Source: an uncultured Sphingomonadaceae bacterium (GTDB lineage: Bacteria; Pseudomonadota; Alphaproteobacteria; Sphingomonadales; Sphingomonadaceae). From it: a stretch of 64,000 nt of DNA. A program made the translations under genes and the position numbers. The notes under the pieces are model-generated. The model was not told the DNA's origin. It ran no database searches and was given only the letters and a program-made list of their open reading frames with translations. Each line of letters opens with the position of its first letter. Position 1 is the stretch's first letter. Positions 57,105 to 64,000 of this stretch are shown here, piece by piece. Location: positions 310,001-374,000 of the forward strand of contig CANMBD010000001.1 in assembly GCA_947495985.1 (NCBI GenBank), in the 5' to 3' direction.

Positions 57105-58207
57105 TGTTTGGGCGTATCCTTTTGCCGCTTTCGTTGTTGGTCATTGTCGGCGCATGTAATCCAGAATCGGAGAATAGCGACATGCCAGTCAAACGTGTTC
57201 CGACTTTATCCGGTGAGCCAGCCATTGTGATCGCGCATCGCGGCGCTAGCGGTAATGTAGTGGAGCATACGTTGGAGGCCTATCAACGCGGGATTGACTA
57301 TGGTGCTGATTTTATCGAACCCGATTTGGTTCTGACAAAAGACGGTGTGCTGGTTGCCAGGCATGAGAATGAGATAAGCGGAACGACAAACGTGGCTGAC
57401 AAGCCAGAATTTGCCGACCGCAAAACTACGAAGTCCATTGACGGACGGGACTATACGGGCTGGTTCACAGAGGATTTTACGCTCGCAGAACTGAAGACCT
57501 TGCGCGCCAAAGAGCGGTTGCCGGACGTGCGGCCTGAAAACATGAAATATGATGGCCAGTTTGAAATTCCGACTTTTGAAGAAGTGCTAAAGCTGCTCAA
57601 AGCACATGAGGCGAAAACAGGCGAGCGGATTGGCGTCTATCCTGAAACCAAACATCCGTCATATTTCAGTTCTATTGGATTGGCGCATGAAGAACCGATG
57701 CTCGCATTGCTCGAACAATATGGTTTTGCCGATGCTGGCGATCCCGTATTCATTCAGTCTTTTGAAGTTGGCAACTTGCGGGCGCTCAATGCAAAGACCA
57801 AGATTCGTCTGGTTCAGTTGATCGCTGACCAGAGCGGCCCTTTTGATCTACCTGGTATTCGTTACACAGACATGGTGACGAGCAATGGTCTGGCGGAAAT
57901 AGCCGAATATGCCGATGGAATAGGACCGTCCAAAAACCTCGTCATTCCGCGCCACATGTCGGGGCGTCTTGGAAATCCGACGAGCCTTGTTTCCGACGCT
58001 CACAAAGCAGGGCTTGTGGTGCACCCATGGACGTTCCGCATCGAAAATATATTCCTGTCCACCGAGTTTCAAGGTGGCGATACCGCGTCCGCCAATGGAG
58101 ATATCAAGGCGGAAATAAATGCCTATCTTGCGACGGGGATTGACGGATTGTTCAGTGATAATCCGAGAGAGGCATCTCAGGCCGCTGATCAGCTGTTTGC
58201 CGAATAA
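57104..58207 (+). CDS. Glycerophosphodiester phosphodiesterase, lipoprotein GlpQ-like
   Basis: From ATG 57104 (sharing a base with the upstream stop) 367 residues with a lipobox (LLVIVGAC). The GDPD core has IAHRGASGNVVEHTLEAYQRGIDYGADFIEPDLVLTKDGVLVARHE, holding the HR, ExD and His catalytic set. It hydrolyses glycerophosphodiesters to glycerol-3-phosphate in the periplasm, like E. coli GlpQ. The last 19 bp overlap the convergent MFS gene. Confidence 0.92.
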   Translation: MFGRILLPLSLLVIVGACNPESENSDMPVKRVPTLSGEPAIVIAHRGASGNVVEHTLEAYQRGIDYGADFIEPDLVLTKDGVLVARHENEISGTTNVADKPEFADRKTTKSIDGRDYTGWFTEDFTLAELKTLRAKERLPDVRPENMKYDGQFEIPTFEEVLKLLKAHEAKTGERIGVYPETKHPSYFSSIGLAHEEPMLALLEQYGFADAGDPVFIQSFEVGNLRALNAKTKIRLVQLIADQSGPFDLPGIRYTDMVTSNGLAEIAEYADGIGPSKNLVIPRHMSGRLGNPTSLVSDAHKAGLVVHPWTFRIENIFLSTEFQGGDTASANGDIKAEINAYLATGIDGLFSDNPREASQAADQLFAE

Positions 58208-59415
58208 TGGCGTCGAACCGTGACCGCATAGATGATCACCGACACCGCCATTAAAACGGTTCCAACGATGAAAGGAGCGCCAGGAAAGTAAAACCCCTGT
58301 TTGTCGGCATAAGCGCCAAATATGCCGGTCATCATTACTGGACCGAAAATTGACGTCAGGCTGATCATGCTTGCTATTGCACCCTGTAACTCGCCCTGTG
58401 CATCCTCCTCAATACGCGTGCTCATCATCTGTTGCATGGCCGGAAAGGCGAAGCCGCTAGCGGCGCCAATAACGATACCAAGATAGACGAACCCGCTGGA
58501 CGGGGCGAAGGCGAAACACAGATAGGCGGGCATCCCGAACATCAGGCTGATTAAGGCCGTCCGTCTCTCCCCGAAGCGCATTATCACGGGCCCGGTTAAA
58601 ACACCTTGGACAAGGGCCAATAATATCCCGAACAGCGCGACGCTGAACCCTATCTCCAGTTTGCTCCAGTCAAATCGTTCGATCAGCCAGTAAGCCCATA
58701 CGGCAATCTGGGCCTGGGCGGCCAATTGGAGTACGAATATCGTGGACAAAAAACCGATTACCAACGGTGTTTTGGACATTTGCATGACGCTACCCAACGG
58801 ATTAGCGCGCGTAATAGAGAAGCTTCTGCGCTTTTCCGGAGGCAGCGTTTCTTTGAGAATCATGATGCCAACGGCCGTACCAACAAGCGCTAATATCGAC
58901 GCGGCAATAAATGGCAGGCGATCGCCATATTCACCCAATATTCCGCCAAGGCCTGGTCCAATAACGAAGCCAAAAGCGCCTGCGCCGCCCAATATCCCGA
59001 AAAATTTGCCGCGTTCTGCCGGCTTTGCAACATCCGCCACACAACTATTAGCTGCCGCCCAGCTCGCACCCATGATACCGGAAATGATCCGGCCGATGAA
59101 TAGCCAGACCAGATCAGGGGCCCAGGCCATGATCGCATAGTCGAGTCCCAGCAGGAATAATGTTGTCAGCAATACAGGTCGCCGGCCGAAACGGTCGCTC
59201 AAACCGCCGATCACCGGAGCAAACAGGAATTGCATCATTGCGTAAGCAAAGAGCAACCAACCACCAATTTCTGCAGCGCGGTCAATGGAGGCGCCGGTTA
59301 GATCGGTTATCAGCGAAGGCATGACCGGAAGTATCAAGCCGATTCCCATCATGTCGATAAACACAATGAACGCGACGAACAGCAATATGGACTGCGGCTT
59401 TCGGGCCGATGTCAT
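58189..59415 (-). CDS. TetA-like MFS drug exporter
   Basis: From MTSARKPQSILLFVAFIVFIDMMGIGLILPVMPSL (start 59415; an in-frame ATG four codons earlier is possible) 408 residues with twelve transmembrane helices. Motif A reads GGLSDRFGRRPVLLTTLFLLGLDYAIMAWAPDLVWLFIGRIISGIMGAS and motif C-like PGLGGILGEYGDRLPF follow, as in the TCR/TetA drug:H+ antiporter group. The substrate is not determined. No TetR gene is adjacent; the nearest is 45 kb away. Convergent with the phosphodiesterase, 19-bp overlap. Confidence 0.9.
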   Translation of the reverse strand: MTSARKPQSILLFVAFIVFIDMMGIGLILPVMPSLITDLTGASIDRAAEIGGWLLFAYAMMQFLFAPVIGGLSDRFGRRPVLLTTLFLLGLDYAIMAWAPDLVWLFIGRIISGIMGASWAAANSCVADVAKPAERGKFFGILGGAGAFGFVIGPGLGGILGEYGDRLPFIAASILALVGTAVGIMILKETLPPEKRRSFSITRANPLGSVMQMSKTPLVIGFLSTIFVLQLAAQAQIAVWAYWLIERFDWSKLEIGFSVALFGILLALVQGVLTGPVIMRFGERRTALISLMFGMPAYLCFAFAPSSGFVYLGIVIGAASGFAFPAMQQMMSTRIEEDAQGELQGAIASMISLTSIFGPVMMTGIFGAYADKQGFYFPGAPFIVGTVLMAVSVIIYAVTVRRHYSANS

Positions 59416-59538
59416 AGGGAATTCCAATAGTTTGGAGATGGAATGTGAAGGTGAGTCGCGAGAGACCTATTTGATGCCGCATTTTCCGAATAAACGCAAC
59501 GCTGGCCTTATTGCATTGTGGGAGTTATGTAATCCGTC

Positions 59539-60411
59539 ATGTCTACAACATTCACACTCGATACTTCGACCAGCCGTGCCAATCCGACTCCTAAGCCGTT
59601 GAAACGGTTGACGGTTCCCGCCGTTCAACGCCGAAAGTTTGAAGGCAAAACGGAAGAGCCTTTGGTCATGTTGACCGCTTACACCGCGCGTACCGCTCAA
59701 TTGCTTGATGCGCACTGCGACATGCTTCTTGTGGGAGATTCGCTCGGCCAGGTGATTTACGGTTTGCCGTCCACTTTACCGGTTACCCTGGATATGATGT
59801 GTAATCATGGCGCTGCAGTTGTGCGAGGGAGCTATCACAGTCTCGTTGTCGTCGATATGCCTTTCGGCTCTTATGAAAAGTCACCGGAACAGGCGTTTGA
59901 ATCGGCAAGTAGGATAATGGCGGAAACTGGATGCGCAGCGGTGAAACTGGAGGGTGGTCAATCGATGGCCGCGACCATCTCGTTCCTGTCGCAGCGCGGC
60001 ATTCCAGTTATGGCGCATATTGGTCTAACACCGCAGGCCGTAAACGCACTGGGCGGTTATGCTGCAAGAGGCCGCACTCAGGAAGAGCATGAAAAGATCC
60101 TCGCAGATGCCACCGCGGTGGCCGATGCCGGTGCCTTTGCGATGGTTGCTGAAGGCGTGCTGGAGCCGATTGCCATTTCCGTGACCAAAAGCGTCGATGT
60201 ACCGGTGATCGGCATAGGGGCTTCTGCCCAATGTGATGGTCAGGTGCTGGTGACAGAAGACATGTTGGGGATGTTCGAACGCACCGCGCGTTTTGTGAAA
60301 CGCTATCACAATATTTCGGAAAATATCGAACAGGCTGCAGAAAGCTATGCTGAGGAAGTTCGAAACCGCAGTTTTCCAGGCCCTGATCAACTTTATCAAC
60401 CTAAAAAATGA
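59539..60411 (+). CDS. panB: 3-methyl-2-oxobutanoate hydroxymethyltransferase
   Basis: A 290-residue enzyme, first committed step to pantothenate and CoA: adds a hydroxymethyl group from methylenetetrahydrofolate to 2-oxoisovalerate. [73 protein letters not shown] and [17 protein letters not shown] are the conserved metal- and substrate-binding parts. Full length with a short N-terminal extension. Confidence 0.97.
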   Translation: MSTTFTLDTSTSRANPTPKPLKRLTVPAVQRRKFEGKTEEPLVMLTAYTARTAQLLDAHCDMLLVGDSLGQVIYGLPSTLPVTLDMMCNHGAAVVRGSYHSLVVVDMPFGSYEKSPEQAFESASRIMAETGCAAVKLEGGQSMAATISFLSQRGIPVMAHIGLTPQAVNALGGYAARGRTQEEHEKILADATAVADAGAFAMVAEGVLEPIAISVTKSVDVPVIGIGASAQCDGQVLVTEDMLGMFERTARFVKRYHNISENIEQAAESYAEEVRNRSFPGPDQLYQPKK

Positions 60412-60526
60412 TATGAAACCCGGGTTTTAACAACCAATTGTTCAGCATTTGGAAATGGACGATATATTTGGACTTTTCATGAGCCATCGCTAAAGGACTA
60501 GCGATGAATTTTTGGGAGGTACACAG

Positions 60527-61342
60527 ATGCTTCCTGCTAAAGAACAGAGATTGAAGGAGGCCAGGTTGGCCAAAGACGACAAAGATACCCCTGAAGAACA
60601 ACCAGACCGTCAGGAACAGGTGTTCATGCGTGAGGTGGATGATGCTGTTCGAGAGGACGATCTGAAAAATTTCGGGCGCCGTTATGGCATCGGAATTGGT
60701 GTGGTTGTCGTCGTCGGCTTGGCCTCGCTAGCCGGCTGGATATTCTATAATAACAGTCTGGAAGAGGAATCTGGGGTGCGCAGCGAGGAATATGTCGCTG
60801 CTATCGATAGCGTGAAGCGTAATAACCTTGATGGTGCGGCAACGGCCTTGGAATCGCTGAAAGAAGCGAATCAGGAAGGATATAAAGCCGCAGCTAAACT
60901 GATGCAGGCGAATATTGCGCTGGAGAAACAGGACGCGAAAGCTGCCATTGCCGGGTATCAGGCGATTGTAGCTGATTCAGAGTTACCACAACCATTTCGT
61001 GATCTTGCGCTCATCCGTCAGACGACAGCTGAATTTGACACGCTGGAGCCACAGGCAGTGATCGACCGGCTGAAACCGCTCGCGGTGCCGGGCAATCCAT
61101 GGTTTGGCAGTGCCGGTGAAATGGTTGCCTTGTCCTATTTGAATTTGGAAAAAACAGATCTGGCGGGACCATTATTTGCGCAGCTCGCAAAGGATGACAA
61201 TGTGCCTCCAACGATCCGGTCACGTGCTTTGCAGATGGCTGGAGTACAAGGAATAGACGCGGTTGAACTGGACACCGATGGAGAAATTAATCCCGCCGCC
61301 GAAACAGCAGAACCGGCAGCGGGTGAGGGAGAGACAGAGTAA
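60527..61342 (+). CDS. YfgM-like membrane-anchored TPR protein
   Basis: Start at ATG 60527 (GGAGG eight bases upstream), not TTG 60512. 271 residues: an acidic N-terminus, a conserved VDDAVREDDLKNFGRRYG, one transmembrane helix (GIGIGVVVVVGLASLAGWIFY, about residues 57-77) and a periplasmic TPR region. It fits the YfgM/ancillary SecYEG family, often placed before bamB. The stop overlaps the bamB start (TAATG). Confidence 0.87.
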   Translation: MLPAKEQRLKEARLAKDDKDTPEEQPDRQEQVFMREVDDAVREDDLKNFGRRYGIGIGVVVVVGLASLAGWIFYNNSLEEESGVRSEEYVAAIDSVKRNNLDGAATALESLKEANQEGYKAAAKLMQANIALEKQDAKAAIAGYQAIVADSELPQPFRDLALIRQTTAEFDTLEPQAVIDRLKPLAVPGNPWFGSAGEMVALSYLNLEKTDLAGPLFAQLAKDDNVPPTIRSRALQMAGVQGIDAVELDTDGEINPAAETAEPAAGEGETE

Positions 61343-62688
61343 TGATTTCGGTTAAGAATAAACATATCTCCAAGTTTTGTGCGGGATTGTTAGCTGTTTC
61401 CTTGTTGTCCGGTTGCGCCGTTTTGGGTGGTGGAGACGACAAGAAAAAAGATACACCGACTTTGGGCAAACGAACCAATATCCTGACCGGCGAAAGTGGT
61501 GCGGAAGTAGATCCCGCCTTGGCCGGTATCTCTGTTATCGTGCCGGCACCTCGCGCAAATACGGATTGGGCTCAGTCTGGCGGAAATGCAGGGAAATCGG
61601 TTGGACATATTGCGTTGGGCTCTGCCTCGACGCGTGTCTGGACAGCTGATGTAAGCGGAACCAACAAGCGAGAGCGTCTGGCTGCTGCTCCGGTGGTGTC
61701 GGGTGGGCGTCTGTTTGTCGTTGATACCCAGGCCATGGTGCATGCATTTGATGCCAAAACCGGTGCAAAAGTCTGGTCGACGCAGATCGAAGTGCAAAGC
61801 GATGGCAAGCCTTCTCGCTTTGGCGGCGGTGCCAGCGCTGCGGGTACGATGGTCTATGCCACCAATGGCGTCGGTGATGTCGTCGCTCTTAATGCAGCGG
61901 ATGGTAGTCAGGTCTGGAAAGTCCGGCCAGCGGGCCCGCTACGCGGAGCACCGACGATCTCCAACGGCAATGTCTATGTCATGACTCAGGATAACCAGAT
62001 TTATGCACTGAGTCAGGCTGATGGTGCGGTGCAATGGAATGAGGCTGGAACTGTGGGTCTGGCTGGTATCTTTGGTGTTGCTGCACCCGCGGCGGCGCAG
62101 GGCACGGTCATTGCCGGCTATTCATCCGGTGAGTTAACGGCCTATCGCTATGAAAATGGACGTAATCTGTGGAACGATGCGTTGGCGCGGACCAGCATTT
62201 CAACATCTGTTGCTACCCTGTCGGACATTGATGCCGATCCCGTCATTGATCGCGGGCGTGTTTTCGCATTGGGGCAGGGCGGCCGGATGGCGGCTTACGA
62301 ACTGGTCACGGGACAGCGTATCTGGGAGCTGAATATCGCTGGCATCGCAACTCCGGTGGTTTCCGGAGAATGGGTATTTGTGCTGACCGATGATGCGAAG
62401 CTTTTGTGCATTGCCCGACCGACCGGAAAAGTGCGGTGGATCAGTCAATTGGCGGCCTACCGGAACGAAGAAAAGAAGAAAAATCCGATTAACTGGACTG
62501 GCCCGGTATTGGCTGGCAATCGCCTGATTGTCGCAAGCACCGAAGGCGATCTGGTTTCCGTCTCGTTGGAAGAAGGCAGCAGCACGACCTTGTTTGATCT
62601 GAAGCAAGGCGTATCCCTGCCTCCAATTGTAGCGGACGGAATGCTCTACATATTAGACAATAGCGGCCGCATTTCGGCGTTTCGTTAG
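61342..62688 (+). CDS. bamB: Outer membrane assembly lipoprotein BamB
   Basis: A 448-residue lipoprotein (LLAVSLLSGCAVLGG) with the eight-blade beta-propeller of PQQ-like repeats, e.g. VDTQAMVHAFDAKTGAKVWS, ALNAADGSQVWKVRP, ALSQADGAVQWNEAG, CIARPTGKVRWISQL. BamB links BamA to incoming porins in outer-membrane protein insertion. The gene order TPR protein - bamB - der is common and supports the call. Confidence 0.95.
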   Translation: MISVKNKHISKFCAGLLAVSLLSGCAVLGGGDDKKKDTPTLGKRTNILTGESGAEVDPALAGISVIVPAPRANTDWAQSGGNAGKSVGHIALGSASTRVWTADVSGTNKRERLAAAPVVSGGRLFVVDTQAMVHAFDAKTGAKVWSTQIEVQSDGKPSRFGGGASAAGTMVYATNGVGDVVALNAADGSQVWKVRPAGPLRGAPTISNGNVYVMTQDNQIYALSQADGAVQWNEAGTVGLAGIFGVAAPAAAQGTVIAGYSSGELTAYRYENGRNLWNDALARTSISTSVATLSDIDADPVIDRGRVFALGQGGRMAAYELVTGQRIWELNIAGIATPVVSGEWVFVLTDDAKLLCIARPTGKVRWISQLAAYRNEEKKKNPINWTGPVLAGNRLIVASTEGDLVSVSLEEGSSTTLFDLKQGVSLPPIVADGMLYILDNSGRISAFR

Positions 62689-62718
62689 GGTCATCAAATA
62701 AGGAACGGGAACGGCCAC

Positions 62719-64000
62719 ATGCTGCCCAATATTGCAATTATCGGGCGGCCAAATGTGGGCAAGTCCACGCTGTTCAACCGGCTTGTTGGCAAGAAGCTGG
62801 CGCTTGTCGACGATCGTCCTGGTGTGACCCGTGACCGGCGCGAAGGCGCGGCAAATCTGCTTGGACTTGAGTTCAACATTATCGATACAGCAGGTTACGA
62901 GGATGAAGATGCCAAAAGCCTTCCCGGGCGGATGCGGCATCAAACGGAAATGGCGGTTTCTGGGGCCGAACTTGCCTTGTTTGTTATTGATGGCCGCGCT
63001 GGTCTGACACCACTCGACGAAGAAATTGCGCGCTGGTTGCGGGGATCCAAAACGCCGGTCGTGTTGTTGGTCAACAAGGCCGAAGGCAAGGCTGCAGAAT
63101 CCGGAATATTGGAAAGCTATGCTCTCGGATTTGGCGATCCGATTGCGCTGAGTGCGGAGCATGGCGATGGAATTGCTGATCTGTTTCAGGCGGTGCGTCC
63201 TTATGTTGAGGCCTTTGAAGCGGCGGCACAGGACGAACTGCTTGATGAAGCTGCTCCTCTCAAATTGGCCATTGTCGGCCGGCCCAATGCCGGTAAGTCG
63301 ACATTGATCAACAAGATGCTCGATGAGGACCGGTTGATTACTGGCCCGGAAGCGGGGATTACCCGTGATAGTATCGCTGTCGAATGGGTCTGGCACGATG
63401 CTGCCCTGACCGAAGATGAAAAGCTCGATGGCATTGAACCGGAGCGCAAGGTCCGGTTGATTGACACGGCTGGCATGCGCAAGCGCGCCAAGGTCAATGA
63501 CAAGCTGGAAAAATTGTCGGTCGCCGATGCCAAGCGGGCAATTGATTTCGCTGAAGTCGTCGTGCTTCTGCTTGATGCGACAAAAGGGCTTGAGGCGCAG
63601 GATTTGCGTATTGCTGACCAGACTATTCAAGAGGGACGCTGTCTGGTCATTGCGATCAATAAATGGGATGTCGCAGAGGGGCCGAGCAAACTTTTCAACG
63701 GCATTCGTGCTGCCTTGGACGATGGTCTAGCGCAGGTGCGGGATGTGCCGTTGATCGCTGTTTCTGCTTTTACCGGCAAAGGTATCGATCAGCTGATGAA
63801 AGCGGCATTCAATAGCCGGCGAATATGGTCTCAGCGGGTTGCTACCGGTAAGCTCAACCGCTGGTTTGAAGATGCGATAGAGGATAATCCGCCACCGGCA
63901 CCAGGAGGTAAGCGGATCAAGTTGCGTTACATTACGCAGGCCAAGACAAGACCACCTTCATTTGTGATTTTCGGAACGCGTGTGGATGACTTGCCAGAGA
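62719..64000 (+). CDS. der: GTPase Der, 3' end beyond the window (partial)
   Basis: About 427 residues are visible from ATG 62719 and the frame is still open at the right edge; typical length is 450-500. It has two tandem GTPase domains, the mark of Der: first P-loop GRPNVGKSTLFNRL at about residues 9-22 with DTAGYE, second P-loop GRPNAGKSTLIN near residue 188 with DTAGMRKRAKV and NKWD. The C-terminal KH-like domain begins (RIKLRYITQAKTRPPSFVIFGT). Der helps 50S ribosome assembly. It follows bamB by 30 bp. Confidence 0.96.
   Translation, partial: MLPNIAIIGRPNVGKSTLFNRLVGKKLALVDDRPGVTRDRREGAANLLGLEFNIIDTAGYEDEDAKSLPGRMRHQTEMAVSGAELALFVIDGRAGLTPLDEEIARWLRGSKTPVVLLVNKAEGKAAESGILESYALGFGDPIALSAEHGDGIADLFQAVRPYVEAFEAAAQDELLDEAAPLKLAIVGRPNAGKSTLINKMLDEDRLITGPEAGITRDSIAVEWVWHDAALTEDEKLDGIEPERKVRLIDTAGMRKRAKVNDKLEKLSVADAKRAIDFAEVVVLLLDATKGLEAQDLRIADQTIQEGRCLVIAINKWDVAEGPSKLFNGIRAALDDGLAQVRDVPLIAVSAFTGKGIDQLMKAAFNSRRIWSQRVATGKLNRWFEDAIEDNPPPAPGGKRIKLRYITQAKTRPPSFVIFGTRVDDLPE

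Noticed and set aside
60416..60427. AAACCCGGGTTT palindrome after panB
   Set aside because: Perfect but short, with no loop for a terminator stem and no clear regulatory context; likely chance.

Overview
The window looks like a piece of an alphaproteobacterial chromosome, most likely from the order Sphingomonadales (a Sphingopyxis/Sphingorhabdus/Parasphingorhabdus-like genome). This is inferred from the imuA-imuB-dnaE2 SOS mutasome with a direct-repeat LexA box (GTTC-N7-GTTC), the panB / TPR membrane protein / bamB / der order, the style of the ribosomal proteins (acidic or RGG extensions on L3, S5, S17 and L15), a PEP-CTERM surface protein, and moderate GC. No rRNA, tRNA, insertion sequence, prophage or CRISPR array was found.

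Layout. 1-1.3 kb: three minus-strand genes for secreted products (a matrixin-type protease zymogen cut by the window edge, a small lipoprotein, a thrombospondin-type-3 calcium-binding repeat protein), separated by strong hairpins. 1.5-7.1 kb: minus-strand SOS mutasome imuA-imuB-dnaE2. 7.2-8.8 kb: a membrane-anchored TIR protein convergent with a periplasmic DsrE-like protein. 8.9-11.5 kb: cytochrome bd oxidase cydA-cydB plus a 48-residue DUF2474 subunit-like protein, then a hemolysin III/PAQR membrane protein. 12.6-14.0 kb: an AT-richer TetR-GST pair with a probably leaderless, self-controlled promoter. 14.3-31.2 kb: the str, S10 and spc ribosomal operons (rpsL to adk), with internal intrinsic terminators after rpsG, tuf and rplO.

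31.2-35.1 kb: the ribosomal block is interrupted by an SRPBCC-fold secreted protein, glutamate dehydrogenase and two divergent LuxR-type regulators without a luxI. One of them has an intact acyl-homoserine-lactone pocket signature and the other has lost it. 35.2-38.0 kb: the alpha operon (rpsM, rpsK, rpoA, rplQ) with its own consensus-like promoter. 38.0-48.5 kb: prolyl oligopeptidase, gyrB, a hotdog thioesterase, an SH3-like lipoprotein, a host-attachment-family protein, a dicarboxylate symporter, an acyl-CoA synthetase and a PEP-CTERM protein. 48.6-53.5 kb: a TPR lipoprotein, guaA, an orphan low-GC gene and a zinc-free MDR oxidoreductase.

53.5-59.4 kb: a tightly packed string of small genes (VOC protein, endonuclease-III-like glycosylase, GNAT, AAC(3)-I-like aminoglycoside acetyltransferase, an 89-residue Fe-S-only relic or mini-protein of the endonuclease III family, ArsC/YffB-like protein, DUF457, DUF427, glycerophosphodiesterase) facing a TetA-like MFS exporter. 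59.5-64.0 kb: panB, a YfgM-like TPR protein, bamB and der (cut by the right edge).

Most of the window is conserved housekeeping. The parts most worth a second look are the TIR membrane protein beside the SOS mutasome, the leaderless TetR-GST unit, the two LuxR solos inside the ribosomal block, and the repair/resistance gene string at 54-56 kb with its Fe-S-only endonuclease III relative.
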